Shown: positions 1 to 8,330 of the stretch, one piece after another
How positions within the stretch are numbered: the stretch's first letter is position 1
How the letters are laid out: each line of letters starts with the position of its first letter
Assembly (NCBI RefSeq): GCF_001884105.1
Contig: NZ_MACI01000038.1
Location: 1 to 64,000, forward strand
Length of the DNA: 64,000 nt
Reading direction: 5' to 3'
DNA from: Bacillus luti
GTDB lineage: Bacteria; Bacillota; Bacilli; Bacillales; Bacillaceae_G
Program-made: the position numbers and the translations under genes
Notes under the pieces: model-generated
The model's database searches: none
Seen by the model: the letters and a program-made list of their open reading frames with translations, nothing else
What the model was told of the DNA's origin: nothing

Positions 1-29
1 CTGCGATTCTGGGCGAGCTGCTTCCGCTT

Positions 30-902
30 TTACTTTACCCAACCGAGCAGCATTTCCCGCACGAATTTGCTTGCTGCGACTGGTGTTTGATCACTATGGT
101 CGTAGACAGGAGCCACTTCTACTAAGTCCGCTCCAACTACATTTATATTTGAATTTGCAATTGCGACGATGGAATCTAATAATTCTTTAGATGTGATACC
201 TCCAGCTTCTAACGTTCCTGTTCCTGGAGCGTGAGCTGGGTCTAATACGTCAATGTCAATTGTGACATAGACTGGGCGTCCTGCAAGTTTCGGTAATACT
301 TCTTTTAACGGTTCTAATACGTCAAATTTGTATAAGTTCATACCTACTTCTTTTGCCCATTCAAATTCTTCCTTCATTCCAGAACGAATTCCGAAAGAAT
401 ATACGTTTTCCGGACCAATTAAATCACACACTTTACGAATTGGTGTAGAGTGGGATAAAGGCTCCCCTTCATACGATTCACGTAAATCAGTATGAGCATC
501 CATGTGGATGATTGCTAAATCCGGATATTTTTTTGCCATTGCCTTAAAAATTGGCCAAGACACTAAGTGCTCACCGCCGAGACCTAGTGGAAACTTACCG
601 GCATCTAAAAGTTTTGATACATACTCTTCAATCATGTCTAAGCTGCGTTGTGCGTTTCCGAATGGTAATGGGATATCACCCGCATCAAAATATTTTACCT
701 CTTCTAGTTCACGATCTAAATATGGGCTATATTCTTCAAGACCGATTGATACTTCACGAATACGTGCAGGGCCAAAGCGAGATCCTGGACGGTAACTTAC
801 TGTCCAATCCATAGGCATCCCATAAATAACTACCTTTGACTCTTCAAAACTTGGATGACTTTTAATAAATACTTTACCTGAATAAGCTTCATCAAAACGC
901 AT
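30..902 (-). CDS. speB: Agmatinase
   Basis: Hydrolyses agmatine to putrescine and urea, the step before spermidine synthesis; cytoplasmic ureohydrolase with two Mn ions. The 290-residue length is normal for the family. Metal-binding motifs are visible in order: GGEH near residue 110, MDAHTD near 135, and DIDVLDPAHAPGTGT near 217-231. It lies downstream of speE on the same strand, the order known in B. subtilis (speE-speB). The start has a good AAGGAGG-type site just upstream (about 910-918). A long inverted repeat sits in the leader (1035-1098), so expression may be partly uncoupled from speE. Identity is very secure. Confidence 0.97.
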   Translation of the reverse strand: MRFDEAYSGKVFIKSHPSFEESKVVIYGMPMDWTVSYRPGSRFGPARIREVSIGLEEYSPYLDRELEEVKYFDAGDIPLPFGNAQRSLDMIEEYVSKLLDAGKFPLGLGGEHLVSWPIFKAMAKKYPDLAIIHMDAHTDLRESYEGEPLSHSTPIRKVCDLIGPENVYSFGIRSGMKEEFEWAKEVGMNLYKFDVLEPLKEVLPKLAGRPVYVTIDIDVLDPAHAPGTGTLEAGGITSKELLDSIVAIANSNINVVGADLVEVAPVYDHSDQTPVAASKFVREMLLGWVK

Positions 903-1034
903 ATTCTTTTCCTCCTTATGTGGAACTTAAGGTATCCCAACCTTTCATATTTCTCAAATTTGGAGCGAGTTGCTCCTCTTTCTCGATTTACCGGGGTCTT
1001 CTGTTTCATAACAAGAAGACTATTTTCTTTACAG

Positions 1035-1098
1035 AAGTGTAAATAGCTAGCATGTTCAAGTCTTCTGGACAAACACCTTAAATGAGCTATTTACACTT
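1035..1098 (-). repeat. 14-bp inverted repeat between speE and speB
   Basis: Arms 1035-1048 (AAGTGTAAATAGCT) and 1085-1098 are perfect reverse complements separated by 36 bases. In the speE-speB transcript this forms a long stem-loop between the two genes. No T-run follows, so it is not a classical terminator. Function unknown. Confidence 0.7.
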
Positions 1099-1120
1099 TA
1101 TTTGTTACAATTCGATTCTC

Positions 1121-1948
1121 TTACTTAATTAAATCGCCAACAAATTTCGGTAATGCGAATGCTGCATTGTGCAATTCTTTTGTGTAGTATTTCGTTTCAA
1201 TTTCGTGGAAACGCTCTTCACTTACTTCTAATGGATCATGTTTTTTAGATCCGATTGTGAATGTCCAAAGTCCACTTGGGTATGTCGGAATGTTTGCTGT
1301 GTATAAACGAGTAATTGGGAAAATCTCTTTTACATCTTTAAACACAGTCGTAATTAGTTCTGGTGTGAACCAAGGGTTGTCCGTTTGTGCAACGAAAATA
1401 CCGTCTTCTTTTAACGCTTTAGAGATTCCAGCGTAGAAACCTTTTGTAAATAAGTTTACTGCTGGTCCAACTGGCTCAGTAGAATCTACCATAATTACGT
1501 CATATTCATTTTCGCTTTCCGCGATATGTAGGAAACCGTCTCCTACTTTCACTTCTACACGCTCATTGTCTAATGCGCCTGCAATTGATGGTAAGTACTG
1601 TTTAGAGTACTCGATTACTTTTCCGTCAATCTCAACAAGAGTAGCTTTTTTTACGCTTGGGTGTTTTAACACTTCACGAATAACACCGCCATCACCACCA
1701 CCTACAACTAAAACGTTTTCAGGGTTTGGATGTGTAAATAAAGGTACGTGCGCTACCATTTCATGATAAACGAACTCATCTTTTTCTGTTGTCATAACCA
1801 TGCCGTCTAAAATAAGCATGTTTCCGAACTCTTCCGTTTCAACCATATCAAGTTTTTGGAATTCTGTTTGCTCCGTATGTAATGTGCGGTTAATACGCGC
1901 AGTAATTCCAAAATGTTTTGTTTGTTTTTCAGTGAACCATAGTTCCAT
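1121..1948 (-). CDS. speE: Spermidine synthase (polyamine aminopropyltransferase)
   Basis: Transfers the aminopropyl group of decarboxylated S-adenosylmethionine to putrescine, giving spermidine. The 275-residue protein has the class I methyltransferase-like fold signature: [13 protein letters not shown] at about 81-93 (nucleotide binding) and [11 protein letters not shown] at about 153-163, whose Asp is the catalytic base region. It precedes speB on the same strand, so the pair converts agmatine to spermidine. The start ATG at 1948 is preceded by an AAAGG site about ten bases away. Length and motifs match the Bacillus enzyme; high certainty. Confidence 0.97.
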   Translation of the reverse strand: MELWFTEKQTKHFGITARINRTLHTEQTEFQKLDMVETEEFGNMLILDGMVMTTEKDEFVYHEMVAHVPLFTHPNPENVLVVGGGDGGVIREVLKHPSVKKATLVEIDGKVIEYSKQYLPSIAGALDNERVEVKVGDGFLHIAESENEYDVIMVDSTEPVGPAVNLFTKGFYAGISKALKEDGIFVAQTDNPWFTPELITTVFKDVKEIFPITRLYTANIPTYPSGLWTFTIGSKKHDPLEVSEERFHEIETKYYTKELHNAAFALPKFVGDLIK

Positions 1949-2126
1949 CGTACAATCACGCCTTTCAGTGCAAATTTATAATAGGGGACATCATTAATGT
2001 CCCCTAACAAAAATAAAACAAAACATCCAAAAAGTATAGTTAAAAGTATAAAAATACCGAAAATATATTTTAGTCAGAGGGTTCTAACATATATATGAAA
2101 AGGGTTTGTCCTGTAATAGGAAAGAA

Positions 2127-2153
2127 AACCCTTTCTTAAGAAAGGGCTTTTTT
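2127..2153 (-). terminator. Intrinsic terminator of the MFS gene
   Basis: Inverted repeat CCCTTTCTTAAGAAAGGG flanked by A and T runs. The MFS stop codon (2136-2138) lies inside the hairpin itself. Confidence 0.8.
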
Positions 2154-3299
2154 CTCTATTTCTACTGGTTTACGAATCGGGATTAAGATCATTACACAAC
2201 CAACTAACACAACAATCCCACCAACTAAAAACGGACTTTGCGGCGAAACTGTATGACCGATAACTCCTGATAAAATTGGAGCAATCGCGCCCCCTAACCA
2301 ACGGACAAAGTTATATACACCTGACGTAACAGATCTTTCATAAGGTGAAATATCCATTACATAACTTGTAAATAACGCATTATTTAATCCGGATGCTAAT
2401 CCAGATAGAACGATTAATACGATTTGTAACCACATAATTTTCACGAAGAATAGCGCAATTAATAACATCGCAAATACGAGTAAACTACCCTTTAATACTG
2501 TCTTTGGTTCATATTTTCCTTCTAGCTTATGCGCTAAAATTGCTGATCCGTAAGCTAGCGCTAATCCCCATCCACAAAATACAAAACCTAATTGAATGGC
2601 AGATAAATGCATAACAAGTGGTGAATATGCTAAAACGACGAAAAATCCGTAATAATATAACATCCCTGAAATGGCACCTTGCATAAATGGTTTATACTTC
2701 ACCAGGTTAAGTAATTCTCCCATGCCAGCTGCTTTACGCTTCACTTTTCGCTCTGGTTCTTTTACAAAAAAGAAAACTAAAATAAATGCTAAGAAAATTA
2801 AAATACTCGTTGCGAAAAATGGGTAACGCCAAGAATGTCCACCTAATATACCACCTAATAACGGTCCGCCTGCCATCCCTAAACCGATAGCTGCTTCATA
2901 TAACCCAACTGCTTCATGAACTTCTTTACTTAATGCTATTAAAAGTGTCATTGCCGTCGCAAAAAACATCGCATTTCCTAGTCCCCATCCAGCACGGAAA
3001 AGAGATAATTGAGCAATCGTTTGCGATATACCGCATATAAACGCAAATACAGTCACAATTGCAAGACCGATTGTCATCATTCGTTTATCACCAAATCTTG
3101 ATGCAAATATTCCAGCTGGTAACATCATAATTGCCATCGTTAAAATATAAGCTGTAAATAACATCTCGACTTGCCAATGCGTTGCACCAATTTTTTCAGC
3201 AATAATCGGCAAAATTGGGTCGACTACCCCTATACCCGAAAAGGCAAGAAAGGTAGCCACCACTGTAATCAATCTCCCTAGTTTTTGTTTGCTCTCCAT
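2136..3299 (-). CDS. MFS drug/metabolite efflux transporter
   Basis: A 387-residue, roughly 12-segment major facilitator superfamily protein of the DHA1 type. The loop between membrane segments 2 and 3 carries GIFASRFGDKRMM, the usual MFS motif A region, and GLGNAMFFATAM and GMAGGPLLGG resemble the efflux-family motif C area. Five bases separate it from the stop of the upstream merR gene, so the two are co-transcribed. The pair resembles B. subtilis yfmP-yfmO, a MerR repressor with an MFS efflux pump; that comparison is from memory. The substrate cannot be read from sequence. Confidence 0.9.
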   Translation of the reverse strand: MESKQKLGRLITVVATFLAFSGIGVVDPILPIIAEKIGATHWQVEMLFTAYILTMAIMMLPAGIFASRFGDKRMMTIGLAIVTVFAFICGISQTIAQLSLFRAGWGLGNAMFFATAMTLLIALSKEVHEAVGLYEAAIGLGMAGGPLLGGILGGHSWRYPFFATSILIFLAFILVFFFVKEPERKVKRKAAGMGELLNLVKYKPFMQGAISGMLYYYGFFVVLAYSPLVMHLSAIQLGFVFCGWGLALAYGSAILAHKLEGKYEPKTVLKGSLLVFAMLLIALFFVKIMWLQIVLIVLSGLASGLNNALFTSYVMDISPYERSVTSGVYNFVRWLGGAIAPILSGVIGHTVSPQSPFLVGGIVVLVGCVMILIPIRKPVEIEKKALS

Positions 3300-3304
3300 T
3301 TTGA

Positions 3305-3712
3305 TTACTCTCCTTTTGTACTATCTAAAAATGTCACTGCACGATGTAAACTATCCTCAAGTTCCGCTTTTACACGCTGCATTTGCTCCATTTTCTCGTC
3401 TAACGTTTGCACTTGTTTTGCAAGCATCTCTTTAATTTCTTGAATCACTTCGCGATCACGAGGGTTCTCGCTATTTCTCCTTTGTTCCATTCTTTCTTTT
3501 AATGATAAGAAGTGTTGCATTTCTTGAAGTGTAATTCCAAGTACTTCTTTCGCTTCTACAATCCTTTTAATTCTTGCAATATCCTCATCTGTATACAGAC
3601 GAATGTTCCCCTCACTACGCTCCGGGGGATGAATTAAACCAATTTCCTCATAATAACGAAGTGTACGTTTCGTTAAACCAACTTGCTTTGTTACTTCATC
3701 GATTTTATACAT
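3305..3712 (-). CDS. MerR-family transcriptional regulator
   Basis: A 135-residue regulator. The N-terminus MYKIDEVTKQVGLTKRTLRY is the MerR winged-helix DNA-binding domain, followed by the conserved YYEEIGL and a long C-terminal coiled coil (about residues 60-125) used for dimerisation. No cysteine cluster or large effector domain is present, so it is a short MerR protein. I chose ATG 3712 because GGGAGGA lies six bases upstream; a longer in-frame start at 3730 would cut into this site. It is the first gene of an operon with the MFS transporter. A perfect palindrome at 3749-3760 in its promoter is the likely operator. Confidence 0.92.
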   Translation of the reverse strand: MYKIDEVTKQVGLTKRTLRYYEEIGLIHPPERSEGNIRLYTDEDIARIKRIVEAKEVLGITLQEMQHFLSLKERMEQRRNSENPRDREVIQEIKEMLAKQVQTLDEKMEQMQRVKAELEDSLHRAVTFLDSTKGE

Positions 3713-3741
3713 GTTTATTCCTCCCTTCACTCAACTATTAC

Positions 3742-3770
3742 ATTTTACGTTAACGTTAACTTTTACGCAA
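3742..3770 (-). promoter_or_regulatory. merR-MFS promoter with palindromic operator
   Basis: On the minus strand TTGCGT (3765-3770) and TAAAAT (3742-3747) are 17 bases apart. The spacer contains the perfect 12-base palindrome GTTAACGTTAAC at 3749-3760, the position in which MerR proteins bind. Confidence 0.6.
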
Positions 3771-3864
3771 CTGTTAGGGGTTTGTAAATATTTCCCCTGT
3801 TCAATTGTGTTTTTCCCCAAGCAGTTTCATAATGAAAGAAAAGAGATAATAAGGAGAATCTAAC

Positions 3865-4590
3865 ATGAGTAAACCACTTATTTTCGCTCACCGCGGGGTC
3901 AAAGGAACACATCCCGAAAATACGATGATTGCCTTCCAAGAAGCTGAACGCATTGGCGCTCATGGAATTGAACTTGATGTCCATCTATCAAAAGATGGTG
4001 AACTTGTCGTGATTCACGATGAAACAGTGGACCGCACAACAAATGGCGTAGGACTTGTTTCCGACAAAACTGTAGAAGAATTACAAGCTTTAGATGCCGG
4101 TAGCTTTAAAGATCCTTCTTTCCATGAAGCAAAAATCCCAACGTTACGCGAAGTATTTATTTGGCTCTCTACAACAAACTTACAACTTAACATTGAATTA
4201 AAAACAGATGTGATTCACTATCCAACTATTGAAGAAAAAGTTGTTGCCCTTGTTCGCGAATATCATCTGTCCAATCAAATTGTATTTTCATCATTTAACC
4301 ATGATTCCGTTTCATTATTAGCAGAAATTGCTCCAGAAATTCCAAGAGCAATTTTGTACGATACACCACTTGCAGATCCTATTGCTGAAGCAAACAAACG
4401 AGAAGCAACTGGATTACACCCAAACTTTCAATTATTAACGAAAGAGTTTGTCCAATTAGCACAGGGACAAGGATATGTTTTCCGCCCTTACACAATTAAC
4501 GAATACAAAGATTTACAAACTATGATTGATTACGGTGTAGATGTCATTATTACTGATTGGCCAGCACGTGCCTTTGAGCTCCTTTCTTAA
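3865..4590 (+). CDS. Glycerophosphodiester phosphodiesterase
   Basis: Cleaves glycerophosphodiesters to glycerol 3-phosphate and an alcohol. The 241-residue protein shows the GDPD TIM-barrel signature: FAHRGVKGTHPENT at residues 7-20 (catalytic His), ELDVHLSKDGELVVIHDETVDRT at about 36-58 (metal ligands and second catalytic His), and IELKTD near 112. No signal peptide is present, so it resembles cytoplasmic B. subtilis YhdW/YqiK-type enzymes rather than secreted GlpQ. AAGGAG precedes the start. It is a monocistron facing away from merR and ending in a strong terminator. Confidence 0.95.
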   Translation: MSKPLIFAHRGVKGTHPENTMIAFQEAERIGAHGIELDVHLSKDGELVVIHDETVDRTTNGVGLVSDKTVEELQALDAGSFKDPSFHEAKIPTLREVFIWLSTTNLQLNIELKTDVIHYPTIEEKVVALVREYHLSNQIVFSSFNHDSVSLLAEIAPEIPRAILYDTPLADPIAEANKREATGLHPNFQLLTKEFVQLAQGQGYVFRPYTINEYKDLQTMIDYGVDVIITDWPARAFELLS

Positions 4591-4608
4591 TGGAAGGGGC
4601 TTTTTTAT
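4577..4608 (+). terminator. Intrinsic terminator of the GDPD gene
   Basis: Ten-pair stem starting AGCTCCTTTC with G-U pairs, loop TTAAT, then a run of T. The stem overlaps the stop codon. Confidence 0.8.
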
Positions 4609-4641
4609 TTTCGAAATTTCATTGTTTAAAATAACTCAAAA

Positions 4642-4681
4642 CCCTCAATACTAATACAATAACGCTTGTATTAATGAGGGG
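4642..4681 (+). promoter_or_regulatory. Leader hairpin covering the pbpG ribosome binding site
   Basis: CCCTCA (4642-4647) pairs with TGAGGG (4675-4680) and AATACAA (4653-4659) pairs with TTGTATT (4666-4672). The GAGGGG that serves as Shine-Dalgarno sequence for the ATG at 4692 lies within the 3' arm. Confidence 0.55.
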
Positions 4682-4691
4682 CTGAAAAAAG

Positions 4692-6743
4692 ATGGATCAA
4701 ACTATGAATCCAAAACTTAAAAAATATAAACGTCTTTTCTTCACCGCAATGTTTTCTTGCGTCCTTTTCTTCGTTTTTTCCTTTTTTGTTATTCTTATAG
4801 TTGCAAAAATTATGGGTCCTCCCCCTGTTGCGGTTCCGCAAACAAGTGTCTTTTATGCTAATGATGACACTGTTATAGGACAAAGTAATGCAATACAGAA
4901 ACGCTACAATGTCTCTCTGAATGACATTTCTCCTTATGTAAAAGAAGCGACACTTTCTATCGAAGATCAAAGATTTTATAAACATCACGGCTTTGATATA
5001 AAACGTATTGCAGGTGCAATTGTCGCTGATTTAAAGGCGATGGCAAAGGTGCAAGGAGCGAGTACGATTACACAACAATATGCACGTAATCTATATTTAG
5101 ATCATGATAAAACGTGGAAACGAAAACTATTAGAGGCGATGTACACTATCCGCCTTGAAGTGAATTATAATAAAAATCATATTTTAGAAGGATATTTAAA
5201 TACAATTTATTACGGACATGGTGCTTACGGAATCGAAGCTGCATCTCGTCTATATTTCGATAAAACAGCAAAAGAATTAACATTAGCGGAAGCTAGTATG
5301 CTTGCAGGTATCCCGAAAGGACCTAGTGTCTATTCTCCCTTTTTAAAAGAGGATCGTGCAAAAGGACGACAATCTCTCATATTAGATGAAATGGTAGAAC
5401 AAGGTTATATTACGAAGAAACAAGCAACTTCAGCAAAGAAAGAGCCACTAACTTTTGCCTCATTAGATGCGAAAAAAGTAGCAGAGGTCGCGCCTTATTT
5501 CCAAGATGCTGTACAAGTTTCTCTTCTTCGTGATATCGGATTAGATGAACAGGCCTTACAAAAAGGTGGCTTGCGTATTTACACAACGCTAGATCCTAAA
5601 TTACAATCTGTAGCAGAGCAAGCCGTAAAAGATCATATCCCTGACACAACAAACATACAAACAGCTCTTGTCTCTATGAACCCAAAAACGGGTGAAGTGG
5701 CTGCTCTCGTTGGTGGCACTGATTACAATAAGAGTCAATTTAACAGGGCTACACAGGCCGCTCGTCAGCCTGGTTCTACATTTAAACCCTTTCTATATTA
5801 TGCAGCCTTAGAACGAGGATTCACTCCCGCTACGCGCTTAAAAAGCGAATACACTGTATTCACTTTAGGTGATGGTGTTTCAAAATATAAACCGAAAAAC
5901 TATAAAGACTATTATGCAGACGATTTTGTAACGATGGCACAGGCCCTTGCAGTATCTGATAATGTATATGCTGTAAAAACCAATTTGTTTTTAGGAGAAG
6001 ATATACTCACAAAAACGGCAAAACAATTTGGAATTACGAGTGCGTTAAAAGATGTACCTTCTCTAGCTCTCGGTACATCTCCAGTAAAACCACTTGAGAT
6101 GGTTAACGCTTATAGCATGTTTGCCAATGGTGGAAAAGAAGTAAAACCAACCTTTATTCGCCGCATTATGGATCATGAAGGAAACATGCTATACGATGCT
6201 CATTTAGAGAGCAAACAAGTTCTCGATAAAAGCAAAGCGTTTGTGATGGAAGAAATGATGACGGGTATGTTTAATAAAAACCTAAGCAGTTATGCCGCTG
6301 TGACCGGTCAATCGATGTTATCAAAGCTATCCAGAACATATGCCGGTAAGTCTGGTTCTACGGAAACGGATAGTTGGATGATTGGATTCACTCCGCAAAT
6401 CGTCACTGGTGTATGGGTTGGATACGATCAACCTAAATCGATTTCAAATGTAGCAGAACAAGGGTATGCGAAAAAAATATGGACCGATACGATGGAAAAA
6501 GGCTTAGATGGTCAACCTAAAAAAGAATTTAAACAACCAAGCGATGTCGTAGCAGTCAATATCAATCCAGAAAACGGAAAAATCGCTACAAAAAACTGTC
6601 CAATTTCAGTTAAAATGTATTTTGCAAAAGGTACAGAACCGACGGAATATTGTATGGATCATGTTGATGATAAAGAGGAATTTGAAAAAAACAGTGAAGA
6701 AAAGACGAAAGCAAGCTGGTGGAAAAAATACCTTCCTTGGTAA
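4692..6743 (+). CDS. pbpG: Class A penicillin-binding protein (PBP2d/PbpG-like)
   Basis: Bifunctional peptidoglycan synthase of 683 residues anchored by one N-terminal membrane segment (about 14-40). Glycosyltransferase family 51 domain: EDQRFYKHHG with catalytic Glu91 and GASTITQQ at 122-129. Transpeptidase domain: STFK with nucleophile Ser362, SDN at 422-424 and KSGST at 553-557. The following genes ywhD, ywhC and ywhB are the same neighbours as pbpG (ywhE) in B. subtilis, where the protein acts in spore germ cell wall synthesis under sigma-G. I see no convincing sigma-G promoter here. The ribosome binding site is buried in a hairpin (4642-4681). Confidence 0.88.
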   Translation: MDQTMNPKLKKYKRLFFTAMFSCVLFFVFSFFVILIVAKIMGPPPVAVPQTSVFYANDDTVIGQSNAIQKRYNVSLNDISPYVKEATLSIEDQRFYKHHGFDIKRIAGAIVADLKAMAKVQGASTITQQYARNLYLDHDKTWKRKLLEAMYTIRLEVNYNKNHILEGYLNTIYYGHGAYGIEAASRLYFDKTAKELTLAEASMLAGIPKGPSVYSPFLKEDRAKGRQSLILDEMVEQGYITKKQATSAKKEPLTFASLDAKKVAEVAPYFQDAVQVSLLRDIGLDEQALQKGGLRIYTTLDPKLQSVAEQAVKDHIPDTTNIQTALVSMNPKTGEVAALVGGTDYNKSQFNRATQAARQPGSTFKPFLYYAALERGFTPATRLKSEYTVFTLGDGVSKYKPKNYKDYYADDFVTMAQALAVSDNVYAVKTNLFLGEDILTKTAKQFGITSALKDVPSLALGTSPVKPLEMVNAYSMFANGGKEVKPTFIRRIMDHEGNMLYDAHLESKQVLDKSKAFVMEEMMTGMFNKNLSSYAAVTGQSMLSKLSRTYAGKSGSTETDSWMIGFTPQIVTGVWVGYDQPKSISNVAEQGYAKKIWTDTMEKGLDGQPKKEFKQPSDVVAVNINPENGKIATKNCPISVKMYFAKGTEPTEYCMDHVDDKEEFEKNSEEKTKASWWKKYLPW

Positions 6744-6779
6744 AAAAAATAGCTGACGGGCATCCGTCAGCTATTTTTT
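6743..6779. terminator. Bidirectional terminator between pbpG and ywhD
   Basis: TAGCTGACGG and CCGTCAGCTA around the loop GCAT, with A and T runs on both sides; serves convergent genes. Confidence 0.9.
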
Positions 6780-7287
6780 ATTCACTTAATAATGCACGGC
6801 GCAATTCTTCACTAGATTCGTTCCAAATTGCTTCATTATGTTCTTTCAAGAACGTACCAAGTACTTTTTTAGATGATTCATCCATATGGTCAACCATAAT
6901 GTGACGCTTCATTGATTTATCCATTTTGTTTACATGCTCTGGAAGTGATTTATATCCGCGGCGAATTTCACGGTCAACTGTCATTTCACAAGCTGTTACA
7001 CCAGCATAATAAGCACCTGTTGCCGTTCTTTCAATCGTCACCCAAACAAGCCAAAATGGTTTGCCGTTTGGAACTTCATCTTTATTTGTTAAAAACTTAA
7101 TTCCTTTTTCTACTGTACTACGCGCATGCATCGCTCCGATATCAACGAATGCTGTTTTCTCTAGTACATCGACAAATACAGGTGAAATGTTTTCTAGACT
7201 TAATGCTCCAACACCAAATCCACCATGTCCATCTGTTGAATCATTCTTTACGATATTAAAACCGATTTTTTTCTTTTTCTCAGTCAT
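6778..7287 (-). CDS. ywhD: YwhD family protein of unknown function
   Basis: A soluble 169-residue protein recognised by similarity and by synteny with B. subtilis ywhD, which also sits between pbpG and ywhC. It begins MTEKKKKIGFNIVKNDSTDG and has no signal peptide, membrane segment or known catalytic motif that I can point to. GAGGAAG precedes the start. The gene lies 25 bases upstream of the stop side of ywhC's neighbour region and is read in the same direction order ywhC-ywhD on the minus strand. No function is established to my knowledge. Confidence 0.85.
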   Translation of the reverse strand: MTEKKKKIGFNIVKNDSTDGHGGFGVGALSLENISPVFVDVLEKTAFVDIGAMHARSTVEKGIKFLTNKDEVPNGKPFWLVWVTIERTATGAYYAGVTACEMTVDREIRRGYKSLPEHVNKMDKSMKRHIMVDHMDESSKKVLGTFLKEHNEAIWNESSEELRRALLSE

Positions 7288-7312
7288 ATGTAACTTCCTC
7301 CTCGCTTACTAA

Positions 7313-7987
7313 TTATAAAAGCCCAAAAATAGGCGCAATGATACTGTCTAAAAATACAAATACATGCGGAATAACAACATTGAAAATAGGCTGAATTGTG
7401 TAATTGCTAAGCGGTGTAATAACAAGAATTAATAACGCAATTGCTCCATATTTTTCATACTGTGTCATTTTCGCACGAATATTTGCTGGTGCTAAATCTT
7501 CCACAACGCGATACCCATCAAGTGGTGGAATCGGTAATAAGTTAAATACAAGTAAAACAATATTAAGCCCGATGAAAATCTGGAAGAATTGACTTAACGT
7601 CTTTCCTACTGCAGGTGGAATTGCATCTAGCACACCAAATGTTATTAAGCTATACCAAATAATTAAACCAATCGCACTTAAAATTAAATTACTAATTGGC
7701 CCTGCAATTGAAACTAATATTCCCGCAAGGCGAGGTCTTTTAAAGTTATATGGGTTAACTGGTACTGGTCTTGCCCAACCGAATCCAAGAATCAATACAG
7801 CAATCATCCCGATAGGGTCTAAGTGAGCCATCGGCGATAATGTTAAACGCCCTTGTCTTTTCGCTGTATCGTCTCCAAATTTATATGCAACATACGCATG
7901 TGCGAATTCATGCACAGATAACGCAATAATAATCGCCATTGCTACTAACGGGATTTCCTGCAATGGATATCTAAATAACTGATCCAT
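7313..7987 (-). CDS. ywhC: Site-2-protease-family membrane metallopeptidase
   Basis: A 224-residue integral membrane protein of the M50 zinc peptidase family (rhomboid-like intramembrane proteolysis, FtsEX-independent). The zinc motif HEFAH is at about residues 23-27 (ALSVHEFAHAYVAYKFGD), and LLPIPPLDGYRVVE near 145-158 contains the third-ligand region NLLPIPPLDG typical of the family. An upstream in-frame extension to 8227 exists but overlaps the divergent tautomerase gene; ATG 7987 with GAGGAG eight bases upstream is the credible start. Substrate unknown. It is followed by ywhD on the same strand. Confidence 0.93.
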   Translation of the reverse strand: MDQLFRYPLQEIPLVAMAIIIALSVHEFAHAYVAYKFGDDTAKRQGRLTLSPMAHLDPIGMIAVLILGFGWARPVPVNPYNFKRPRLAGILVSIAGPISNLILSAIGLIIWYSLITFGVLDAIPPAVGKTLSQFFQIFIGLNIVLLVFNLLPIPPLDGYRVVEDLAPANIRAKMTQYEKYGAIALLILVITPLSNYTIQPIFNVVIPHVFVFLDSIIAPIFGLL

Positions 7988-8099
7988 ACTACAACTCCTC
8001 TTCAATATGTCAAAAAAAGAAAATATTTGTTTTTTCGATTGTTCTTCCCCATAATCCGCTATAATAAGAGTGTAACTTACATAAAAGGAGCGATTGTAC

Positions 8100-8285
8100 A
8101 TGCCATACGTAACAGTGAAAATGCTAGAAGGACGCACAGAGGAACAAAAGAAAGCTCTTGCTGAGAAAGTAACAGCAGCAGTAAGCGAAACAACTGGTGC
8201 TCCTGAAGAAAACATCGTTGTTTTCATCGAAGAAATGTCTAAAAACCATTATGCCGTTGGCGGAAAACGCTTAAGCGACAAATAA
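8100..8285 (+). CDS. ywhB: 4-oxalocrotonate tautomerase family protein
   Basis: A 61-residue enzyme of the tautomerase superfamily. After removal of Met1 the N-terminal proline (MPYVTVK) becomes the catalytic base, the hallmark of the family. The sequence KMLEGRTEEQKKALAEKVT and VFIEEMSKNHYAVGG are characteristic. ATG 8100 is chosen because it places Pro at position 2 and has AAGGAG upstream; an in-frame ATG two codons earlier would destroy this. It is divergent from ywhC. B. subtilis ywhB has the same setting. Physiological substrate is unknown. Confidence 0.95.
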   Translation: MPYVTVKMLEGRTEEQKKALAEKVTAAVSETTGAPEENIVVFIEEMSKNHYAVGGKRLSDK

Positions 8286-8300
8286 TTTCAAGCTCTTTCA

Positions 8301-8330
8301 TAAGAAGCAGCCATTCGCTGCTTCTTATTT
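8301..8330. terminator. Terminator shared by ywhB and ywfO
   Basis: TAAGAAGCAG and CTGCTTCTTA form a stem with loop CCATTCG and T runs; the ywfO stop codon (8325-8327) lies in one arm. Confidence 0.85.

Noticed and set aside
830-1072. 80-residue ORF on the minus strand over the speB start region
   Set aside because: No ribosome binding site, overlaps the speB leader and start, and no recognisable protein.
7988-8227. 80-residue N-terminal extension of the YwhC site-2 protease
   Set aside because: It overlaps the divergent tautomerase gene antisense and lacks a ribosome binding site; ATG 7987 has a strong one.
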